Positions 46,300-56,398 of a stretch of DNA of 64,000 nt are shown here, one piece after another. The notes below the pieces were generated by a model. It saw only the letters and a list, made by a program, of their open reading frames with translations. It ran no database searches and was not told the DNA's origin. A program made the position numbers and the translations under genes. The DNA is taken from the NCBI GenBank assembly GCA_032622095.1, contig CP136065.1:242773530-242837529 (forward strand). Direction: 5' to 3'. Position 1 is the stretch's first letter. The number at the start of each line of letters is the position of its first letter. Source of the DNA: Siphonodentalium dalli. Its lineage: Eukaryota > Mollusca > Scaphopoda > Gadilida > Siphonodentaliidae.

Positions 46300-47861
46300 G
46301 TAGGTAGCAGGGCTACTTGTCTTTGCACAATTCACGAGAATATGACATTTAAATTAGACAAAATCATGCAACTTGGCTTAATTGAACAAGCCAATCTTGA
46401 AAATATAGCTGCTAGTGTTTGTTGGTTGTTGGAATGGGGATTCGAAATTATGCATGTATCGAGCCAAGTGCAAAAACAAGTCACTTACCTACAACGAAAC
46501 AAGTCAGAATGGAAACAAAGACATTTTGTATTACCAATGGCGTAAAACCGAACATCCAAGAGAAAATCTTAAAAATTAAACTTGAATTTAAAGTGACGCT
46601 CACAACAAAGGTTAAGTGGCAGACAATCGATAATTTACTAAAGTCCTTCAACGACGAGATTAAGCTGAAATTGTGCAGACATCTTTGTAATATGAAACAC
46701 CAAATGTTATCCCAAAAACACATGACTGATATGCTGAATTTACATCCAGATCAGGCAGTAATTCAAGTAGACTTCTCGGAAAACTACCAGTGCAAATATG
46801 CCAGGCAAGTACAATCAGCACATTTTGGTTCGTCAAACTCACAAGTTGCACTGCATACTGGTGTTTTGTATTTTTCTGAAAATATGGGCGAAAAAGCACA
46901 GGTCCATCCATTCTGCACAATTTCAGGTAATCTCAGGCATGATGCATCCGTTATATGGGCTCATTTGGCCCCAGTCTTGGACAGTATTCCCAATATCTGC
47001 CCACAAGTTAAACAACTGCATATATTTACCGATGGCCCCACTACTCAGTACCGAAATAGGACAAATCTATATTTATTTTCTACCAAATTGTCTCAAAGGG
47101 GTTTTCCATACTCTACTTGGAATTTCACTGAGGCGGGGCACGACAAAAGCAGTACAGATGGTGTGGGTGGTGCCACTAAACGGACCGTAGATAGGTTAGT
47201 GGCTATGGGAACGGACCTTAACAATGCAAGAAAAGTGTATGAGGCACTTTCATAGTCCAAGTCATCAATAAGACAACTCGTTGTTGATGGTTTTGACATT
47301 GATAAGGTCCATTCCCAGATCCCTAAGAAAATCAAAGCATTCCCCAAAACGACGAAACTCCACTAAGCATCGTGCAATAGTCACGGCGAGATTGGATCGC
47401 GTTGTCTAACATGTGTATGTTCATTTCCTAAAATGTGCAGCTGCTTTTCGCTCATTACAACACAATTTGAATCCCCAGTCAGCACACTCACCCCTCTTAC
47501 ACATTGTGATGTCTCGCAAGTTACTCAAGCCACACCTGTCTCAGATAGTGTGAGTATTGATAACCACCCGACATCAAATGAGTCACTACATTTTGCAAAA
47601 TCTGAATGGGCATTAGTGAAGTATGATCAGTACGTGTAATTGGGACAGGTAGTCAGTGTAAACAGTGAAGGTATACAGGTCAAAGTAATGCGCCAATCAG
47701 GCATAAACAAATTCAGTAGGCCCTCGAAAGATGATGTTTTTGAGTATGAGTTTGAAGACATGGTTGCTAAAGTTGACCCACCGGTTCAACATAAGCGTTT
47801 CAATAGCATGTCTGGACCGCAGTGGGCAAAATATTTTGAGTGGATTGGCCCAATGACATAG
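46300..47861 (+). pseudogene. Transposase-like pseudogene, DFSENY/TDGPTTQY family
   Basis: From 46419 to 47861 one frame runs with only three stops (about 47253, 47364, 47637). Motifs in order: QVDFSENYQCKYA, VQSAHFG, HTGVLYF, HIFTDGPTTQYRNR, WNFTEAGHDKSSTDGVGGATKR, a cysteine group (CLTCVCSFPKMCSC), and a C-terminal KYDQYV.LGQVVSVNSEG, VKVMRQSGINKFSRP. Acidic residues in the DFSENY, TDGP and GH.K..DG.GG motifs look like an RNase H-type catalytic triad. I recall this as a multicopy invertebrate family, but no superfamily is assigned. Upstream CLCTIHENMTFK (46310-46410) is in another frame. Recently dead. Confidence 0.7.
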
Positions 47862-48126
47862 GAAAATGAACGTTTTATAGAATTGTACATGTAGATACCA
47901 TATGGTTATGCAATGAATTATTTTTACTTCTCTTAAATTGTTTGATATTATCCAGATTACCATTGTGCTTTATAGTTCATTTTGATTACATATTTTTTTT
48001 TTAAAGTCTCATTGTCATATGATCCATGTTATCTTGTTGTTAACTATATATTATACTATATACAACAGGAATTTTCTGGTCGAAACATATCAATCAATAT
48101 GCATGTCATTACATGTTGGTTGGTTT

Positions 48127-48479
48127 TGTAAACACCGTTACGATCGTGTAAACACCGTTATGTCAATGTAAACACCGTTATGCTGCCATATTATCAACTT
48201 CTATCTGATAATCAAACAATAAAAACGGGTTATCTTCATTGTTTTCAATACTATGTAGGGTTTCATAGAATAGCATTGGCTATATGCATTCATTTCTCAC
48301 ACAAGGGCAGCGTCCGCTGACTTGGAATTTTGACAAGTGTTTTGATATTTTGGTTATTTGGGCTCATTTTTTCTGATCACGAGAGTGTAGTGCGTTCTTG
48401 ATATTTTCATAGCCAGTATTATTGCATGGTGGCGCATTCTCCAGATATCATTGAAAAACTTGTCGTAACGGTGTTTACA
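48127..48479. repeat. TGTAAACACCGTTA: three direct copies and one inverted
   Basis: Exact 14-mers at 48127, 48147 and 48167 (20-bp period) and the exact reverse complement at 48466-48479. The direct/inverted placement 340 bp apart resembles element termini. TGTAAACA also matches the forkhead-factor consensus, so a regulatory role cannot be excluded. Confidence 0.6.
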
Positions 48480-48987
48480 TGACACTATGAGGTACCTGAT
48501 TCAGACAAGTGTATCACACTAGTGAATGAAAACTCATTGCTGCTGGATGCCATTCCGTGACCTGCATTATGCCAACCCATCATAAAAAGGTAAAACAAAA
48601 TAGGAGTCGTCATTCAAGTTTCAACATTTTTCTGAACACCAATTTAGTACAAATCCGTGAAATGGCCCATATACGCTTCCATGTACTGGTTAGTCCGTCC
48701 TCTACAAAAATGATGTTAATATTTATCGACATTTCATCAAGTTGTTCTTAATATGGTATACATTGATTTAATATATAATAATTCTAGGGCATGTTTGAGT
48801 TGCGGATATCTAGGGCGTCTTTGATCAAATAATATATTTTCTTTCTTGGAGAGAAGGTGTTTGGATTCAGTGACATCGTGGGGTTATTAATGTTTTCACG
48901 AATTTGAAATATGTTCTTCTCAAAACATTATACATAGGGATTTGACCTTTCATGACTGGAGCTTCCTGGAATTTTGCGAAAACTATG

Positions 48988-49467
48988 TGCCAATGCATTC
49001 TCTTATATACGGGTCTCACGTAGGGAGCATCCCATATATAATCCCATATATAATATAAATACAATTGTAACAACTTTATAGAATTTTGAATTTATTATTC
49101 CACGAGCTTCCGACCCTTCTATGATCTTTTGCAAGGTTAACCATTTACCCAACAAACCGGCCAAAAACGGCCAAATAAAGCTGCAACAGCCTAAATTATC
49201 TTGGGTCTGTCTCAATAAAACCATACAAATATGGATATCATTGGAACCGGCTCATTGACCACATTGTGATGGTTACAGTTATGCCTTGTGCCAATGCATT
49301 CTCTTATATATAAGAGAATGCATTGGCCTAAAAAAAATCTTTTTTTAACACTTTTTACCATTTTTTCTTACATTCTTTAACAGTTTTTAATGTGTTAAGC
49401 CAATGCATTCTCTTATATATGCGAGGCGACCTATGGTCGACTCGCATACATAAGAGAATGCATTGGC
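48988..49467. repeat. Palindromic family with GCCAATGCATTCTC arms
   Basis: 49290-49327 is a perfect 38-bp palindrome (GCCAATGCATTCTCTTATA and its complement). 49399-49467 is a near-perfect 69-bp palindrome with the same arms around GCGAGGCGAC. A single arm lies at 48988-49009, and decayed pieces lie at about 54562-54663. These look like termini or solo foldbacks of a small DNA element family. Confidence 0.8.
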
Positions 49468-49538
49468 ACAGGGCCATCTGTTGGGTAAAGGGTTAACGAC
49501 AGTTTATTCGATTACACTTGAGTACGATCCCTAGAAGG

Positions 49539-49830
49539 GTAGGAAGCTCGTGGAATAACATCTGTTGTAAAATATAGAGATCCGGGGGGGGTGGGAACAC
49601 CACAGAATACAAGGGTAAACCTGTCTTCGGTAACATGGACAAAGGTGATCATTATGTACCTGGTGATGGAGTGTTTAAACAACAGACCACAGCTTTTCGA
49701 CACTTTTTATGTTGTAAAATATAGAGATCCGGGGGGGCTGGGAACACCACAGAATACAAGGGTAAACCTGTCTTCGGTAACATGGACAAATGTGATCATT
49801 ATCTAGGTACACATTCCGAAGCGCCACTTG
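49539..49830 (+). repeat. Repeat pair flanking the CR1-like LINE (left)
   Basis: A segment with GTTGTAAAATATAGAGATCC, GGGAACACCACAGAATACAA and CCTGTCTTCGGTAACATGGA occurs twice in tandem (49562-49645 and 49709-49800). It recurs inverted at 54350-54470 to the right of the LINE. AGGAAGCTCGTGGAATAACA occurs in direct orientation on both sides (49540 and 54479). Confidence 0.75.
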
Positions 49831-50077
49831 GACAATTCCATAGTCAGTAAAATTAAAAACAGGAGCATAATAGAGGTATGCCTGGTGATTTGAAATTTGG
49901 AAAATATAGGTATACATATTACAGAGTATTCGTACCAGTATCGTAGAATCACGCACTATCATAAATGAACTAGTTGTACGTAGAGTATTAAAATATTTTT
50001 TAGTTTCATAATTGTCCCATACCGGTAGTTTCAGTAAAAGATGGGAGCGTGGTACAAAAGCTTCCATTTTCAAAACT

Positions 50078-53000
50078 ATGAAGAAAAATCATATTCTGGA
50101 CCCCGTGTTCTGTAACAGAAAGTCTAATTCATCTAAAGTATACAGGATTCCTCAAATTATTGGACATATACCTCGCGGTCCTAGATATTCAAGAAACAGA
50201 ACCATAAATCATGACAATTTGATCTATCCAAAACTACAATCAGAAGAAACGACATTGTCAGTGATTATGGTGGATGCACACTTACCTCGCGGTCCTAGAT
50301 ATTCAAGAAACAGAACCATAAATCATGACAATTTGATCTATCCAAAACTACAATCAGAAGAAACGACATTGTCAGTGATTATGGTGAATGCACGCTCTGT
50401 GAGAAACAAAACCAGCAAAGTCTTCAACTTGGTCACAGACAACCGCCCACATCTAGTTATCATAACTGAAACCTGGTTGTCTCTCTCAGGAGATGAACCC
50501 ATCATTCAAGAGATAACTCCGCCAGGCTACAAGCTCCTCAACTCATCTCGCCGTACAGGAAAAGGTGGTGGTATTGCCGTCATTGTCCGTGATGAAATCC
50601 GTGCGTCGGGAATCACAGTCACGGATTTCAAATCTTTCGAACTATTCGATGTCACAATCAGTCTTTCTGGCCGTCCTGCATGTTTCCTCTGTGTGTATCG
50701 CCCACCACCAAACAAGAAGAACAAGTTGACGGATGCACAATTCATTTCGGACTTTACTGAACTTCTAGACAGGTATGTTTCCTACCATCGCCAGCTCGTT
50801 CTACTAGGAGACTTCAATTTCCATTATGACTCCAACACTGACAAGAATGTTGCAACCATAAAACATTTACTTGGAGACTCGGGAATGGAACAGGTAATTT
50901 CTTCACCAACCCACCGCGACAAACACATTCTCGACTGGGTCATTACCAGAGACACTGATCCATCAATCGTGGAGCCAAGGGTCAGCGAGTTTCTTTTCTC
51001 TGATCACCATGTTATATCGTTCAAGATTAACGTTTCAAAAATGACATGCCCCATCAGGACAGTTACCTCGAGGAACTTGAAAGCCATCGACCAGCTGAAA
51101 CTCGCCGGTGACATCATTTCAAGTTACTACGCTAGTCCAAGGAGAACTCCCTTCGACTGGTACATGAACCTAACGACTGTCCTCGATGCTCACGCTCCTT
51201 TTAAGTCGCGTAAAATTCCGAACCGACCTTCTATTCCTTGGTTTACGGACGAAATTCGGGAGGCCAAAGCAGAACGTCGCCAGGCTGAACGAATGTGGCG
51301 CAAGTCCCGCCTGGTAGTACATCGAGAAATCTTCACCAGCAAGAGCAAAACTGTTGACAACATGACATCTAAAGCAAGAAAATCACACTATCAGGAGAAA
51401 ATATCGAAATGCAAATCTTCAAAGATGTTGTATGCCATCACAAACGAACTGAGCGGCAAGAAATCCGAAGCTTTACTTCCGACAAATATAAAGCAGCACA
51501 ACCTACCAGATGCATTCGGTGAGTTCTTCTCCGAGAAAATCAAAGATATACACTCTGAATTAGATTCATCCAACCTTGAATCAGATTACGACACCTTCAT
51601 GGGAGAAACTTTCTGTGAATTTCAACCTGTCACCAGCGATCAACTGAGAAGAATAATTCTTTCATCACCACCCAAGTCATGCCAGTTAGATCCACTCCCA
51701 ACTAGTCTTATTATCAAACACATTGATGTCATGATCGAACCACTGACAAAACTGATAAATTCATCTCTTAAGGAAGGACAAGTGCCACCAAGTTTTAAAG
51801 AAGCGTTAGTCATTCCACTGATAAAAAAGAAGTCTTTGGATCCTAACGTACTCAAGAACTACCGCCCAGTTTCAAACCTGCAATTCATGTCAAAGATTTT
51901 GGAGAAGGCTGTTCTATTCCAACTGAAAAAGCACATTGACAACAATAATATGTGGGAGCCGTGTCTGTCCGCTTATCGTGTTGGACACAGCACCGAGACA
52001 GCTCTGATTCAAATTACATCAGATCTACTGACAGCCAGCGATAAGGGTCTAGTGTCTATTCTTTGTTTATTAGATCTGAGTGCAGCTTTCGACACTTTGG
52101 ACCACAGGATTCTCCTGAAACGACTCGAAATTTCTTACGGCATCTCTGGCAATGTTTTGAAGTGGTTCGAGTCATATCTCACAAATCGTCAACAGACAAT
52201 TCTCATCGGTAGTGAAAGTTCTGAACCCTACCCAATTGATTATGGTGTTCCACAGGGATATGTTCTTGGACCTATTCTATATCTACTTTATACTAGGCCC
52301 ATCGGTTCTCTTATTCGCTCCCAAGGAATTAATGTTCACATGTATGCAGATGACACTCAATTATACCTCTCTGGTGATCCGAACGACGAAAGCAGTCTGG
52401 TTAGCAGAATCAGAAATTGTATTCTAATAGTCAAAGACTGGATGACTTCAAACCGCCTCAAGCTAAATGACGACAAGACTGAAATCATCTGGATAGCAAA
52501 ACCATCAATAGTAAACAACGTGCGTACCACCAAGCTAGAACTGGGTGATAGTTCCATCGTCTTCTCGAATAATGTGAAAAATCTGGGCGTCCATCTTGAC
52601 CAGACTCTCTCCATGACGAAACAAATAGACTCTCTCTGTCAGTCCATATTTATTGAACTCCGCCGACTAGGACGAATTAGACAATACCTCACCACTGAAG
52701 CAGCGAAAAGACTGACAGTATCTTTTGTTCTGACAAGAATGGACTATTGCAATGCACTGTTGTTCCGAGCCCCAGACTACCAGCTTCGGCGAATACAGCG
52801 TCTGCAAGACTGTGCTGCAAGAATCGTGTGTAGGTTGAAGAAAGGCAATAGTCCAACCACCATGAGATCACAACTACATTGGCTGCCTATTCAGGATAGA
52901 ATTTCTTTCAAAATTGCAACATTCGGATATAAACGTTTAAAGAATTCAGAAACCGCCCCTACTTACATGAAAGAGCTCATTTCTCCTTATGTGCCAACAA

Positions 53001-53215
53001 GAAATGTTCGATCGAAGGATGCAGGCCTACTAACACCAAAAGGCGCCAACCTGAGAACTGTTGGAGATCGCGCATTTTGTGTTTCATGTCCGTTCACCTG
53101 GAATTCCTTACCACAACCCATCAGAGAATCGCCATCATTCGGAGAATTCAAATCAACACTGAAAACATATTTGTTCGAGCGGAGGTATCGATACATTTTG
53201 AACCTTCAACGATGA
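50078..53215 (+). CDS. CR1-like LINE ORF2: AP endonuclease and reverse transcriptase
   Basis: Open for about 1045 codons from the ATG at 50078; the open frame reaches upstream to 50012. Endonuclease: IMVNARSVRNKT (about 50384), ITETWLS (50460), LLGDFNFHYD (50800), LDWVITR (50930), FSDHHVISF (50995); the metal and catalytic residues N, E, D/N and DHH are all present. RT: LKNYRPVSNLQFMSKILEK (51850), YRVGHSTETAL (51970), LLDLSAAFDTLDH (52065), YGVPQGYVLGPILYLLYT (52235; usual S after QG is Y), HMYADDTQLYL (52336), LGVHLD (52585). It copies its RNA into a nicked chromosomal site. The N-terminal part contains a 38-codon tandem duplication (50171-50398). Intact frame implies recent activity; an ORF1 is not recognised upstream. 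Confidence 0.9.
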   Translation: MKKNHILDPVFCNRKSNSSKVYRIPQIIGHIPRGPRYSRNRTINHDNLIYPKLQSEETTLSVIMVDAHLPRGPRYSRNRTINHDNLIYPKLQSEETTLSVIMVNARSVRNKTSKVFNLVTDNRPHLVIITETWLSLSGDEPIIQEITPPGYKLLNSSRRTGKGGGIAVIVRDEIRASGITVTDFKSFELFDVTISLSGRPACFLCVYRPPPNKKNKLTDAQFISDFTELLDRYVSYHRQLVLLGDFNFHYDSNTDKNVATIKHLLGDSGMEQVISSPTHRDKHILDWVITRDTDPSIVEPRVSEFLFSDHHVISFKINVSKMTCPIRTVTSRNLKAIDQLKLAGDIISSYYASPRRTPFDWYMNLTTVLDAHAPFKSRKIPNRPSIPWFTDEIREAKAERRQAERMWRKSRLVVHREIFTSKSKTVDNMTSKARKSHYQEKISKCKSSKMLYAITNELSGKKSEALLPTNIKQHNLPDAFGEFFSEKIKDIHSELDSSNLESDYDTFMGETFCEFQPVTSDQLRRIILSSPPKSCQLDPLPTSLIIKHIDVMIEPLTKLINSSLKEGQVPPSFKEALVIPLIKKKSLDPNVLKNYRPVSNLQFMSKILEKAVLFQLKKHIDNNNMWEPCLSAYRVGHSTETALIQITSDLLTASDKGLVSILCLLDLSAAFDTLDHRILLKRLEISYGISGNVLKWFESYLTNRQQTILIGSESSEPYPIDYGVPQGYVLGPILYLLYTRPIGSLIRSQGINVHMYADDTQLYLSGDPNDESSLVSRIRNCILIVKDWMTSNRLKLNDDKTEIIWIAKPSIVNNVRTTKLELGDSSIVFSNNVKNLGVHLDQTLSMTKQIDSLCQSIFIELRRLGRIRQYLTTEAAKRLTVSFVLTRMDYCNALLFRAPDYQLRRIQRLQDCAARIVCRLKKGNSPTTMRSQLHWLPIQDRISFKIATFGYKRLKNSETAPTYMKELISPYVPTRNVRSKDAGLLTPKGANLRTVGDRAFCVSCPFTWNSLPQPIRESPSFGEFKSTLKTYLFERRYRYILNLQR

Positions 53216-53354
53216 CATTCTGTACATTCTGTATATATCACTGCATTTTCTCTTTTTCTCTCTATATATTTGAAACAAATCATGTGAAGCGCCTAGGGCC
53301 CATCATCACGGGGATAGGCGCTATACAAGAACAATTATTATTATTATTATTATA
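53216..53354 (+). other. 3' tail of the CR1-like LINE with (ATT)n
   Basis: After the stop, GTGAAGCGCCTAGGGCCCAT.. and GGATAGGCGCTATACAAGAA form a GGCGC stem, followed by seven ATT units. A short hairpin 3' end and a microsatellite tail are typical of invertebrate CR1/L2-type elements. Confidence 0.8.
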
Positions 53355-54344
53355 GTTAGGTGTTACAAATTTAGAAATTAGGAACGTAAGCATAGGCCGC
53401 GAGTTTTCGAAAGGGTTAATTTTGAAATTTATAGTTATGTACATGAGTAAGCAGTTGTAGAATGTAAGTGTAGGTGTAAGTCTGCAGTAAAATGCTAAAT
53501 ATCACTGGAATCGTCGTCAGTTATGTACCTGGTGATGGAGAGTTTAACCGCTTTTCGACACTTTTTGAGCGTAAGAACCGAAACCTAATAATGAAACGTA
53601 CTGTATGTGAAGTTCGTTAATATACCAGAGACGCTCGCCTGATGACTCCAATTGCTGGCCATTATTTTCTGATTCCCAACATTCTAAATACCTATTTTCG
53701 GCTTGGTCTTAGTAAACATTTTCCAAAGTATATAATTTACGCCTCCTAATGTTATCAAGCTATGCTGACAATCAAACATAAAAAATATTATTGTGTAGAC
53801 TTTACTGTAGCAGTATAATGTTTGCAAACTATACTAAAAAACACTTATAAAGAGCGTTCCATTTGCATGCATATGCATTTTATATACACTTATCTCTACA
53901 CAATTCATATTATATTTGGGTCATTTTTTCAGTTTAATCCCTTCATACACTGCTAATGAAATTCGGGGTCCAGCCCTTTATATGTAACAGTCCTCAATTC
54001 ATAATGTTGTTACCCCTTATTAATTGTAAGTGCATTACAATTCGTGCAATTATGTACGATATGAACATAGCTGTGTTACGCCACTAAATTTATCATCTGG
54101 CAGTACAGCAAATGCATAAGCATACACTTTTGTTTACAATTAAGAATTTTTTCCGATAGAACAATCAGGAAAGTCTATGTGTACGTTTTTACAATAATTC
54201 GTGTATAGTATCATTTTTGTGGATATTGCTTGGTATGTGGCCCTCGTGATATTTCTATCCCTATGATTTAAACTAGCTGAACGGTTTGACTGGTACGCTG
54301 CTGTTCTATACTTATTCTATATTTATTTTGACATTCAAAATTGT
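53355..54344. other. Intergenic, no gene seen
   Basis: Contains TGTACCTGGTGATGGAG..TTTAA (53524), a direct match to 49658 on the other side of the LINE, and an ATAAAGAGCGTT motif at 53847. No coding signal. Confidence 0.4.
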
Positions 54345-54505
54345 CCGTGTGGCGCTTCGGAATGTGTACCTAGGGTTATTACGCACCTTTGTCCATGTTA
54401 CCGAAGACAGGTTTACCCCTGTACTCTATGGTGTTCCCAGCCCCCCCCCCCCCTGGATCTCTATATTGTTACAAGGGTAGGAAGCTCGTGGAATAACATC
54501 TCACA
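54345..54505 (-). repeat. Inverted copy of the 49.5-49.8-kb repeat
   Basis: GTGGCGCTTCGGAATGTGTA.., CATGTTACCGAAGACAGGTT and GTGTTCCCAGCCCCC.. are reverse complements of 49600-49830. The LINE at 50-53 kb therefore lies between inverted arms of an older repeat. Confidence 0.75.
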
Positions 54506-56398
54506 AGACATCTATAAATGTTTTCAATATTATTTATATAATCAATTCTGGAATCTTGTACAATTCTCCCACATACGAGATAATGCATTGGCCTAACAAT
54601 ATTTACCTTGACATTGTAAGCCAATGAATTATATACGGGAGACTCGAACATAAAAGAGAATGTCCCGGTACATGATTCTGAATGCTGCACCAGCGCAGCT
54701 CCCGTCATGAAAGGGTTAAACTGAATGTTGGTTTGAAAATTAAACAACCACAATGTTTTCAGCCTATTATCGGTGTGAAATTCCCAACTGCCGATGATTC
54801 AATCATGAAATTTCCACCTGTTCAAAAGTTTGACAGTTGGAAGGGGCGAGACCCCTACCTATCGCCAAAATGATTAAATATGATGCATAGCAATAAATAT
54901 AAACAACGTTTGCCAACGTTCTCAATTCGAATTGTGCTGTATACCCATTTATAAATTAACAACATACATTATACCATTCATAGTTTAGATTCATTGCCTG
55001 ATCATTAAACAAATATATACACACCATATTGTCTATTGTATATGTTCTAATCACCCTGGCATTGTCAGTTGTGAGGTTTATATTGTAACAGATAAACTAT
55101 GCAAACGACTTCGATTGCCATTCCATTAAATTTTAATTAACGCCGTTGAAACGCTTTAATTAAAACGTGAGCTATTGACCGGTTTTAGAGTATGTTTTAA
55201 ACTGTTTGTCTTAATTTGAGACATAATACCAAAATCTAACTTACACTTGTGATTCATCTCGAGAATAAAGCACATACTATTAAAACACAAGTGTATGTAA
55301 TATGAACTGTCGCAAATGTCGTTACAGCTTCATTTTGTCAGAAACAGAAGCCTCCTGACTTATGAACCAAAATGACATTGAATTAAAACGTCAGTATCAT
55401 AGGAAAAATATCGTCAAACACAATATCACAGATGTTTGCCTCTTTTTCGTTATTGGTTGTATTTTTTTGTGGGAACGAGACTACTTCCCCCCCCCCATTT
55501 TATCAGAAAATTTAAAATGGGACTAATAACGTCATATCATCGGGTTCTTTCACGCTGAATGTGATCAATATGGGACATGTTCCATGAATTGGTAGAATGC
55601 TCATTCATAATATTTTTATATATGTAAATATTCTGATTTGGAGATGCCAGAAACTTAGCATTAAATGTTCAATAAACTGAACCAGCTGCTGCTTATATGA
55701 GATTAATAATTACATATGCTTTTTAATGTTGATTATAGATTCCGAATTCACCATCATTAAGTAGTCCATAAAGGACACACAGAATAACACTGCAAAGCTA
55801 CTTACATCACTTCCATATATGTGTTGGGCATAATATAGAAATAGCGATTTCAACAGATGGTCTCGTACAAAATGAATCGTCAAGATTGTATATTGAAGAG
55901 AGTTGTCGATGTATTTGTTTAAAGTTGCACCAGCACACATGCGTGTTTCTGGTGTGTACATGTCACTGTTTAACGGGTTGATCTGGAGTCGCAGGCTGGG
56001 AATATTATGGACAGGCTCGGATTTCTCCTATAACATTCTTGTTTGTCAAAATATATAATAAATAGAAAAATCGATTGAATACCTTGTTGAATATGAAGAG
56101 AAATTATTATATACGGTTACGATTAGGTATTCCAATTTTATCTACAACACTTTCTAATATAATAGTTCCTATAAATGATAATTAATTGTCCGAAACATGA
56201 GTTTTTAATTCACGATTCCACGTGCTTTTCTGTTGATGTAACATTTCTGGGAATGTTAGCGTATTCCATATGTGAAAATAGCTCCAGATCGCTCATGAAT
56301 ATCCTCGAAAAAATACCATTGCGATTCTAGTAAACTGCTTTTCATGTTGTGAATGTGTCATCCTTTGTGTAGCTTTTGGTGTCAACTTGCTATAATAA
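54506..56398. other. Intergenic, no gene seen
   Basis: AT-rich, with pieces of the GCCAATGCATTCTC family at the start and a C-tract at 55489-55496. 55710-55961 (minus, 83 codons) is open but unrecognised. Confidence 0.4.

Larger units (their letters stand above)
47862..49538. other. Intergenic with short repeats
   Basis: No gene. Holds the TGTAAACACCGTTA cluster (48127-48479) and the palindromes at 48988-49467. A copy of ATTCCACGAGCTTCC (about 49097) is inverted relative to the one near 49540. Confidence 0.4.

Noticed and set aside
49591-50073. Frames on both strands left of the CR1-like LINE
   Set aside because: They lie in a duplicated non-coding repeat that is also present inverted at 54.4 kb.
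53077-53355. 92-codon frame at the 3' end of the CR1-like LINE
   Set aside because: It overlaps the ORF2 end in another frame and runs into the (ATT)n tail.
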